Positions 26,125-32,429 of a stretch of 41,277 nucleotides of DNA are shown here, in pieces. The stretch covers positions 1 through 41,277 of the forward strand of contig JAJCYI010000055.1 of NCBI GenBank assembly GCA_029263015.1, given 5' to 3'. Position 1 is the first letter of the stretch. The number at the start of each line of letters is the position of its first letter. The stretch is from Saprospiraceae bacterium. GTDB lineage: Bacteria; Bacteroidota; Bacteroidia; Chitinophagales; Saprospiraceae. Under the pieces are notes generated by a model. It saw only the letters and a list, made by a program, of their open reading frames with translations. It searched no databases and had not been told where the DNA came from. The position numbers and the translations under genes were made by a program.

Positions 26125-26151
26125 ATCGGACCGCTGCCAAGGCGATCCGAT
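26125..26151. repeat. 27-bp imperfect palindrome, copy 2 (plus orientation)
   Basis: ATCGGACCG, a 9-base spacer, then CGATCCGAT; arms as in the copy at 19957-19983, in the opposite orientation. It is located upstream of the efflux operon, between it and the VOC gene. Confidence 0.65.
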
Positions 26152-26211
26152 TGAGTAATGCCAACCTATTGGTCTCAATTGAAACAGAGGGAATTATTTA
26201 AACTCAATTTT

Positions 26212-26607
26212 TTAGTCGTATTTTTCCTTTCCCTTTGGAGGTTCCCACAACTCAATTTTCCTCCCCTCTGGGTCAACAATCCATCCAAATTTACCAAATT
26301 CAGATTCTTCGGTGTCCTTCAAAACCTCCACCCCTTCCTCTTTCAGGGTTATCAATAATCCTTCTAAATCTTCAACTTGGTAATTTATCATGTAATCGTG
26401 ATCGCTTGGTTGAAAGTAGGGAGTATCACTTTTGAATGGACTCCAGGCCGTGTAGGTCTCCTCTGAAGGCTTGTCGTGCCTGCGCCAGGGAAAGATGGCT
26501 CCCCAAGATTCGGTCGGAATACCGAGGTGTTTACCGTACCAGTTTTTGATTTTTTCTTGGTCTTTGCATTTGAAGAAAATGCCACCGATGCCGATTACTC
26601 TTTTCAT
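26212..26607 (-). CDS. VOC-family (glyoxalase/bleomycin-resistance fold) protein
   Basis: A 131-residue cytoplasmic protein. It has the two-halved VOC fold pattern: an N-terminal strand then helix (GIFFKCKDQEKIKNWYGKHLGI), and a C-terminal half with INYQVEDLEGLLITLKEEGVEV and the ending WIVDPEGRKIELWEPP. That last Glu is a usual metal ligand. The N-terminal His common in metal-dependent members is replaced by GIGGIFF, so metal use is uncertain. The enzymatic role is unknown; similar small proteins are usually annotated glyoxalase or bleomycin resistance without test. It stands alone, 155 bp or more from its neighbours, upstream of the efflux operon on the same strand. Confidence 0.9.
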   Translation of the reverse strand: MKRVIGIGGIFFKCKDQEKIKNWYGKHLGIPTESWGAIFPWRRHDKPSEETYTAWSPFKSDTPYFQPSDHDYMINYQVEDLEGLLITLKEEGVEVLKDTEESEFGKFGWIVDPEGRKIELWEPPKGKEKYD

Positions 26608-26636
26608 GATTCTTGTTTGTTTAAGTTTGAAGTGTT

Positions 26637-26797
26637 AAGTAGTCGGACACATTTTTCTTAACATTTTTGGCGGCTTCTTTTCAGCGATGACTGTGTTAAA
26701 AAAAGGAACCGTAGCTACGGCTATGCTTAATTTTTTTGTCTTGTCCTCACTAAAAATAAACTCGCCAAAATATCAACATAAATATGTCCGACTACTT
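26637..26797. repeat. 161-bp MITE-like element with ~37-bp imperfect terminal inverted repeats
   Basis: The ends AAGTAGTCGGACACAT and ATGTCCGACTACTT are inverted repeats that continue imperfectly through GGCGGC / CTCGCC for about 37 bp. The centre holds CCGTAGCTACGGCTATGC flanked by A and T runs, itself a small palindrome. There is no coding capacity. A related copy starts at 41140 (shared TTTTGGCGGC, TTTGTTAAAAAAA-like stretch, CCGTAGCT.., TTTTTTTG.CTTGTC), and the core recurs at 11157-11269. It looks like a non-autonomous miniature element inserted between the VOC and DUF4199 genes. Confidence 0.8.
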
Positions 26798-26804
26798 ACC
26801 AGGT

Positions 26805-27341
26805 TCAATTTTGCGTTTTACTTTTCAAAAAGTATGAACTCAATAATGAAATGACCAGCCCAACGGGGAAAATCTCCAGGAGCGATACGCCTGCCATTAT
26901 TAGTGGATTCTTGTAATATTCAGCAGACTCTTTATACTGGATTTCGGCTTGATCGATTTCTTCCGGTGTTGCTCCTGATTCAGCCATTTTAGTTAAAGTG
27001 TATTCCGTGTACTGTTCCATGAATTGGCCTGCTGATTCTGAAGTATGGAAATAAACCATCCATCCGACCACATAAAAAGCAGAAGCCACCAAGGTTATCA
27101 ACAAACCAATTTTTAATGCTTGGCCAAATGAAATGACCCCGGAAAGGTGTTGATCCCGATATGATTTGGTGCCAAAAAATATCATTGATAGGGAAACGAT
27201 CATGGAGATATAACCCAGTGTTTCCCCTAATCCAAAATCAGGTTTCCCGTCTGCTCCCATAATAAATGACTGCGAAGAAAGCATTAGGACGACCACGATA
27301 ATGCCCCCAATTGTACCGTAGGTTAGGACGTGTTTTGTCAT
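26805..27341 (-). CDS. DUF4199 family membrane protein
   Basis: A 178-residue integral membrane protein with four predicted TM segments (GTIGGIIVVVLMLSS; LGYISMIVSLSMIFFG; ALKIGLLITLVASAFYVVGW; LIMAGVSLLEIFPVGLVISLL). It has the DUF4199-like motif GVISFGQALKIGLLITLVAS between TM2 and TM3, and an acidic soluble loop between TM3 and TM4. The start at MTKHVLTYG is preferred; 27 upstream codons in frame do not look like protein. In Bacteroidota this family is often beside LuxR- or AraC-type regulators, as here (the membrane-anchored LuxR gene is 181 bp upstream). Its role is unknown. Confidence 0.85.
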   Translation of the reverse strand: MTKHVLTYGTIGGIIVVVLMLSSQSFIMGADGKPDFGLGETLGYISMIVSLSMIFFGTKSYRDQHLSGVISFGQALKIGLLITLVASAFYVVGWMVYFHTSESAGQFMEQYTEYTLTKMAESGATPEEIDQAEIQYKESAEYYKNPLIMAGVSLLEIFPVGLVISLLSSYFLKSKTQN

Positions 27342-27522
27342 GATTAATTGTTTATTGAAGTGATAGGTGATCTTATTTTCAAACAAAGAACACTTACCTG
27401 GCTTCGTTAATTGATATTGCAAAACAAAGGGATGATCGGTGAAAAGTAATCACCAAAAAGTACCAATCGGAAGGATTGGATGAAATTCACCCAAAAGTAC
27501 TAATGTGGTAAACTATTGAAAA

Positions 27523-27990
27523 TCAATCAGATAGGTTGACCTCTAAGAATAGCCCAATTTCCTTGGCTTTTTGAACGGCCTGCGTTCTTCTTTTCACGTC
27601 CAGTTTAGCGAAGATATTGGAAGAGTGGGTTTTAACAGTATTGGTGGAAAGAAAAAGTGAATCAGCTATTTCTCTATTGGAATGCCCTTTGGCGATCAAT
27701 GTCAACACTTCGTGTTCTCGTCGGCTGAGGCCATATTGATTAAGTTTTTTGGATAGTTCGCTCTCCGAAATACTTTTGTTGTTTTTGGAATACTTTTTTT
27801 CGAAAGCTGATTTCTTGTCCCTGGTAATTTTATAACCAACCCAAATGCCTAAAATGGTAAAAAACAATGCAATAGCACCTATATAAATTTCAGTGGACAA
27901 ATCCCTGACCAGAAAACGGTATTCAATGAATTTGAGGATGCCGGTAAGTGCCGCAAGGATGACCCCGTATAGAATGATTGTCTTTTTCAC
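27523..27990 (-). CDS. Membrane-anchored LuxR-family transcriptional regulator
   Basis: A 155-residue protein with two N-terminal TM segments (IILYGVILAALTGILKFI; YIGAIALFFTILGIWVGY), a short basic linker, and a C-terminal LuxR/GerE helix-turn-helix (about 87-148). The HTH contains LSRREHEVLTLIAKG, NREIADSLFLSTNTVKTH and FAKLDVKRRTQAV. It lacks a receiver or a ligand-binding domain, so the signal probably enters through the membrane part or a partner such as the DUF4199 protein downstream. The targets are unknown; the nearest candidates are the DUF4199 gene and itself. A terminator-like hairpin separates it from upstream transcription. Confidence 0.92.
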   Translation of the reverse strand: MKKTIILYGVILAALTGILKFIEYRFLVRDLSTEIYIGAIALFFTILGIWVGYKITRDKKSAFEKKYSKNNKSISESELSKKLNQYGLSRREHEVLTLIAKGHSNREIADSLFLSTNTVKTHSSNIFAKLDVKRRTQAVQKAKEIGLFLEVNLSD

Positions 27991-28013
27991 GGAACAAAAA
28001 TAATGTACAGTAG

Positions 28014-28052
28014 CGGCAAAAAAAAGGTGGCTGTCCTTTTCAGGACAGCCAC
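28014..28052 (-). terminator. Intrinsic terminator on the minus strand
   Basis: The stem GTGGCTGTCCT / AGGACAGCCAC has a short loop and is followed on the minus strand by a run of Ts. It lies just upstream of the LuxR-type gene, so it would stop transcripts coming from the small gene at 28347-28688. Confidence 0.8.
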
Positions 28053-28346
28053 TGCGTCATTTACTCTCACTAATTGTATGAAACTTGAAATCGAAATTTT
28101 CTATTGTAAGTAAAACACGAATTTTTAAATCATGTTTAGCAAAAATGGTTTTTTCTACTCTATCAATCTCCGTTAATTTTGTTTTTGACTGTTCTGCAAC
28201 AAAATCAATTAATATCATTCAGTTCAAACAATACAAAGACGCTGCCAGTTTGGGTAAGGTTGGTTTGCCGTAAATTTTTTAGATGGAATGTTTTTCGAGT
28301 CCCAGCGGAGGAGACCAACTATCAAAGAAAGGGCAATTGGGAAGTC
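28053..28346. other. Intergenic region, no gene supported
   Basis: About 290 bp of AT-rich DNA between a terminator and the next small gene. A 62-codon plus-strand frame (28085-28273) exists, but its protein has no recognisable features and its composition looks non-coding. No repeat or regulatory site stood out. Confidence 0.4.
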
Positions 28347-28688
28347 TTATAATTGGAAAATCCCCTTGATTATCGCAAAAACCCCCTTTTTAGTATTAAC
28401 GTGACTTTTGGATACTTCGATGGTGCGGATAAAGGTTTGTCCGTTCACTTCGATCCATGCATGGTAGTTGCCAGTAGTAAGGGAAGAGAGATTAAGCAGC
28501 AGTTCTTGTTCACCTGCAACAAGGTCAAATTGGTCAATATACCTTGATTGACCACTTGCGCTTTGGATGATGATGGATAAGGAGGCGTTTTCTTTAGAAG
28601 AACAAAGAACCCTACCGGTCAGGAACTCTTCTTTGACCAATTCAATTTCACCAATTTGAAGATTATCACGATTCGAATGGGTTCCCAT
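28347..28688 (-). CDS. Small protein resembling a stand-alone T9SS-type sorting-domain fold
   Basis: A 113-residue protein without signal peptide or TM helix. Residues about 20-95 follow the pattern of a T9SS type-A C-terminal domain: LTGRVLCSSKENASLSIII, QSASGQSRYIDQFDLVAGEQ, then LLLNLSSLTTGNYHAWIEV and FIRTIEVSK. This is the usual order of strand, DxxG-like turn, L..G...L.LS.L..G.Y...I strands. It continues for about 20 residues (VNTKKGVFAIIKGIFQL), so it does not end in the usual KK-V/I terminus. Because there is no export signal it may be cytoplasmic and only share the fold. The function is unknown, and it could be a gene fragment. Confidence 0.6.
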   Translation of the reverse strand: MGTHSNRDNLQIGEIELVKEEFLTGRVLCSSKENASLSIIIQSASGQSRYIDQFDLVAGEQELLLNLSSLTTGNYHAWIEVNGQTFIRTIEVSKSHVNTKKGVFAIIKGIFQL

Positions 28689-28919
28689 TTACAATTTTTT
28701 CAATTACGACGAAGAGAGGTTTAAGTAGTAACATGCAAATAGTCTCATCTGTAGTTTTACGGATCGAGACCAAAAAAGTTGTTTTGATCTTCCCTGAATG
28801 TCGCACAAATGTAGTTTAATTGTTGCGTTTTAATAGGTCAATAACCGAATTATTAGGTTGTAGATAATTTGTGCTATGCACCGAATTCGGTAAGACGGGA
28901 ACGTAGAGAACGTAATGGA

Positions 28920-28950
28920 TAAAAGGGGGCATCAACGATACCCCCTTTTA
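28920..28950. terminator. Intrinsic terminator at the end of the sus operon
   Basis: A perfect 10-bp stem TAAAAGGGGG / CCCCCTTTTA with an 11-base loop, 29 bp beyond the stop of the susE-like gene. The T run lies at the end of the stem on the minus strand and is longer on the plus strand. Confidence 0.8.
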
Positions 28951-28978
28951 TTTTCAATGTAAATAGATTGTTCTATAA

Positions 28979-30022
28979 TTAGTTTTTAGTCAATACATAG
29001 GTATAGTCTCCAACTGTTAGGATCAGGTCAATGGTGTAGTTGCCAGCCTCAGGAATCGGAATATCATCCCCTCCTTCTTCGAGCAGTCCGTTGTTAAATG
29101 TATCTCCAAAATTGAAATCCCAGGCGTCATTCGCCCTGAACTTAATGACCCCTGCAGAAAGATCCAAAGTAGCAGTAAGAACACCACGGTCAATATCCCA
29201 AATCAAATCGGTATCGGCGTCCCAGCCAGTTGGTGTGGCATCGCCAAGTACGCCCCAATTAGTGCTTATTCCGGTGTGCGTGAAATCATTCAAATTGCAT
29301 GTAAGAAAATACATGCCGGCGTTGGTGATTGGAATATCAGCACCACCTGGGTCAAGCGTGCCATCAAGTGCATCATCCCCCCAGTTTACGTCCCAAGACC
29401 AACCTTTGGTGAATTTGTATTGCGCACCGTCTTCTCCGATATAGATATAACCAGAATATATCTCATCGTTTTTCCGAGAGAAAATAACGTTCTCACGGCT
29501 GGATGGGTCCCAGCCTTGGTAGCTGCCAGGCACTGAAAGCGAATCGTATTTTACCAAGACAGGAAAAGGAACTACATCCAAAGTGACGGGATTCGAGCAC
29601 AAAGTTTCGACCTCTGAGCTAACAGAGGCACAAATCCTGAACTCCAATGCAGTTGCGTTCGTGGTATCGGTAATGCCAAGGGCCGCAATCATGACTGTAT
29701 TGACTTTTCCTATGGTCAGGTCAATAATTTCCAACTCTGATGTAGAGCCAAGATTGATAGGATTTGCAAACCCGGTTCCCATTTTGGCCATTTCTAACTT
29801 ATACATCGTGGCAGACTGAAACCCAAAATCAGCAGCAGTCCAAGTAAAAATATCCATCGGTTCGTCAGTCATGGACGCATCGAAAAGATAGGAATTACCT
29901 GAAGAGGGAGAGGTGATTGCGGGAGCTCCGATTAAGCTCAATGTGACATTGGCGTCATCATCGCTGCAAGCGGTGCCGAATAAGGAACTGAGGCAGATTA
30001 TGAATAATATTTGTTTGAACAT
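28979..30022 (-). CDS. SusE-like surface glycan-binding lipoprotein
   Basis: A 347-residue outer-membrane lipoprotein. The lipobox LFGTAC places Cys at 19, followed at once by SDDD, the surface-export signal known for Bacteroidota lipoproteins. An Ig-like SusE N-terminal domain (SLIGAPAITSPSSGNSYLF, IFTWTAADFGF) is followed by two SusE/SusF carbohydrate-binding modules. The first is about 170-255 (SYQGWDPSSRENVIFS, FTKGWSWDVNWGDDALDGTL). The second is about 255-347 (WGVLGDATPTGWDADTD, IKFRANDAWDFNFGD). These modules bind starch or alpha-glucan in characterised Sus systems, so alpha-glucan is the likely ligand here. It is the last gene of a susC-susD-susE operon, 69 bp after susD. The two modules closely resemble those inserted in the neighbouring SusD. 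Confidence 0.9.
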   Translation of the reverse strand: MFKQILFIICLSSLFGTACSDDDANVTLSLIGAPAITSPSSGNSYLFDASMTDEPMDIFTWTAADFGFQSATMYKLEMAKMGTGFANPINLGSTSELEIIDLTIGKVNTVMIAALGITDTTNATALEFRICASVSSEVETLCSNPVTLDVVPFPVLVKYDSLSVPGSYQGWDPSSRENVIFSRKNDEIYSGYIYIGEDGAQYKFTKGWSWDVNWGDDALDGTLDPGGADIPITNAGMYFLTCNLNDFTHTGISTNWGVLGDATPTGWDADTDLIWDIDRGVLTATLDLSAGVIKFRANDAWDFNFGDTFNNGLLEEGGDDIPIPEAGNYTIDLILTVGDYTYVLTKN

Positions 30023-30091
30023 TTTTTCTATTTTAAAACGACCAGCAAGTTATCAACTTGTTAATCAGTTTGTTAGATTGGCGTTTTCGTT

Positions 30092-32302
30092 TTAATACCC
30101 TGGGTTCTGCACCAAATTTGGATTGGCCCCTATATCGGAAGCAGGGATAGGATAAACATCCAGATGAGCAGGCGTGGATGTTCCTTCTGGCACACCTCCT
30201 TTCCACGGCCACAAATAATCAGTTTGGCTAAATTTCCCGAACCTGACCAGGTCTGTTCTACGGGTACATTCCCAGTACAACTCCCTTGCCCGTTCATCCA
30301 ATATGAAATCTAAGGTAAGTTCGCTTGGCGTTATCCTACCTGCTGGGCTCTGATAGGCTCTCTCCCTCACTAGGTTCACATATTCAAGTGCTGAGCCTAT
30401 ATTGCCTCCGCCTCCCCGCAGTGCCGCTTCAGCATACATCAAATACGCATCTGCAAGGCGGAACACGAGGAAATCAGTATCAGCATGAGAAAGATCGGAA
30501 CCGATACTTCCCGAACGGGTGACATTCTTGAATTTATTGATTGCATAGCCATCGGTAAATTCTGCAATATCGGTAATTTCAAGATTTTGGCCATCGGTGT
30601 GGAACATAGCTCTACTATCAAATACTGAACTTGTCTGTTCGATGGAATAAGTATGGTCTGGTTTGTCCAAAAATAACTTAATAGTGTAACTGCCATTTGA
30701 TGGAATGATGATGTTGTCACCACCATAATCCAAAATTACATCAGCACCAGTATCCCCCAGGTCAATCACCCAATCATCGTTGGCTCTGAACTTTAGTTCG
30801 CCTTCAGAAAGGTCGATGTCGATGGTCCAAGCATTTTCTCCAGGATTGAAAACCATATCCTGATCTGAATTCCAACCGTCGGCTGTAGCTGATCCTATCA
30901 CTCCCCAATCTGTTTTAATAATGGTATAAGAAGTCGTATTGATATTAACGATCATTTGATAAAAACCTGGATCAGCAATTACAATATTGTTGCCCCCGAA
31001 ATCAAGCACCCCATCTCCTTCATTGTCCCCAAAAATTTGATCAAGGTTGGGCTGGGGGGTGAAGATGATTTCTGTATTTGTATCTGTCGTCCAGATATAG
31101 CCTTCGTAAATATTGTTGTTTTCAGGTGAAGCCATCACAACAACTGTTGCATCATCGGCAGGGTCAAATCCTTGGTAGCTGCCCGGAGCATAAATGATTG
31201 GATAGTTTTCATTTCCAGGATTGGGCTGGACGCTATAATTACTGGGAGAAGCATTAGGAAACTTGCTCACCAGTCCACTGGTTGCCCTTGTCCCTCCCCA
31301 TCCACCATCGACTCCAGATGCTAAAGGATCCATGTTGCCACCGATACCCGCATGAATGATGAAGGTTGTTCCTCCCCAGGTTTTGGTGTACTGGCCATCA
31401 TAAGTTATTGGGAAAATGATACCCTGGGCAGTATGATTATCGGCAAGGAAAAGGTGCTGATAAACTGGTTCCAAATTATATCCAGCGCTGATTACTTTTT
31501 CACAAAATGCAATACAATCGGTATTCCTTTCCTTTCCATTGTAAACTTCCGAATTGAGGTACATTTTTGCCAACAACATCCATAATGCACCTTGGTCGGC
31601 CCTGCCGTATTCATTGGATTGTGGCGATAATAATTCGTTTTCTATGGCCAGTAATTCTGATTCTATAAAATTGAATAGGTCATCGGCCTGAATCTGTTCG
31701 GGAAAAAATGCTCCAACAGCATCTTCTTCTGTTACAAAAGGTACGTTCCGAAAATGGTCGAGTGCGTGATAATAACTCAACGCCCTGAGGAACCTCGCCT
31801 CGGCCCTGAAAATCTGGATTTCCGCCCGAAGGTTGGCATCCACATTTCGGGAATCCAATTTGGAGTCCGTTGTTTCCCTGATAAATTCATTGCACAATGA
31901 GATTTGATAAAATATGCGACTGTAAAAAGCGGCTATAAAATTATCACTCGATGTCCAATCCTGATTGTGGAAATCTTGGATTGTTTGGTCATTCCACCCA
32001 ACCACTGATTCTTCGGTAGGGAATTCCTGATGGTACCACCAGCCCCTGAGATATTGACCAAACCCTTCGTCAATTCCAGAAATGTCCGATTGTCCGGCAG
32101 GCCCTTGTTGTCCCGTTAAGGCAAGTCCAGCATATAGCTTCGCCAATACTTGACGGTAGGAGTCAGGATCATCATAAACAACTGCAGAAGTAATTACATC
32201 TTCATCAATTGGAATGGTATCCAAGTCGTTAAAACATGCTGAAAAAACAACCGATGTCAAAACTGCAAGGAATAATATAAAATGATATGATCTAAATTTC
32301 AT
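30092..32302 (-). CDS. SusD/RagB-family lipoprotein with inserted SusE-like modules
   Basis: A 736-residue nutrient-binding outer-membrane lipoprotein (lipobox VVFSAC, Cys 23). It has the SusD N-terminal TPR-like part (YHALDHFRNVPFVTEEDAV, ALWMLLAKMYLNSEVYNG) and the C-terminal SusD signature (LVFRLADAYLMYAEAAL, LDFILDERARELYWECTRRTDLVRFG, YPIPASDIGANPNL). Between these, at about residues 369-556, are two modules of the SusE/SusF type: SYQGFDPADDATVVVM, then WGVIGSATADGWNSDQD, LKFRANDDWVIDLGD. The insertion explains the length, since family members are usually about 500-550. It probably captures glycan and passes it to the SusC channel, with extra binding sites from the insertion. It is the middle gene of the operon, 127 bp from susC and 69 bp from susE. 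Confidence 0.93.
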   Translation of the reverse strand: MKFRSYHFILFLAVLTSVVFSACFNDLDTIPIDEDVITSAVVYDDPDSYRQVLAKLYAGLALTGQQGPAGQSDISGIDEGFGQYLRGWWYHQEFPTEESVVGWNDQTIQDFHNQDWTSSDNFIAAFYSRIFYQISLCNEFIRETTDSKLDSRNVDANLRAEIQIFRAEARFLRALSYYHALDHFRNVPFVTEEDAVGAFFPEQIQADDLFNFIESELLAIENELLSPQSNEYGRADQGALWMLLAKMYLNSEVYNGKERNTDCIAFCEKVISAGYNLEPVYQHLFLADNHTAQGIIFPITYDGQYTKTWGGTTFIIHAGIGGNMDPLASGVDGGWGGTRATSGLVSKFPNASPSNYSVQPNPGNENYPIIYAPGSYQGFDPADDATVVVMASPENNNIYEGYIWTTDTNTEIIFTPQPNLDQIFGDNEGDGVLDFGGNNIVIADPGFYQMIVNINTTSYTIIKTDWGVIGSATADGWNSDQDMVFNPGENAWTIDIDLSEGELKFRANDDWVIDLGDTGADVILDYGGDNIIIPSNGSYTIKLFLDKPDHTYSIEQTSSVFDSRAMFHTDGQNLEITDIAEFTDGYAINKFKNVTRSGSIGSDLSHADTDFLVFRLADAYLMYAEAALRGGGGNIGSALEYVNLVRERAYQSPAGRITPSELTLDFILDERARELYWECTRRTDLVRFGKFSQTDYLWPWKGGVPEGTSTPAHLDVYPIPASDIGANPNLVQNPGY

Positions 32303-32429
32303 GATTCTATTTTTTAATTCTGAGTTCCTAAGTTTCTGATTTTATTGAGCGCCGTACACCGATGGAAAACCATATTAAATAGCTAAACTGCAAAATTCAG
32401 AGACTCAAACTCTCAAAAACTCTCAATCT

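Noticed and set aside
26212-26607. Antibiotic-resistance gene call for the VOC protein
   Set aside because: The fold alone does not show bleomycin or fosfomycin resistance; key N-terminal metal ligand is not evident.
28085-28273. 62-codon plus-strand open frame
   Set aside because: No features, unusual composition, no neighbours to support it.
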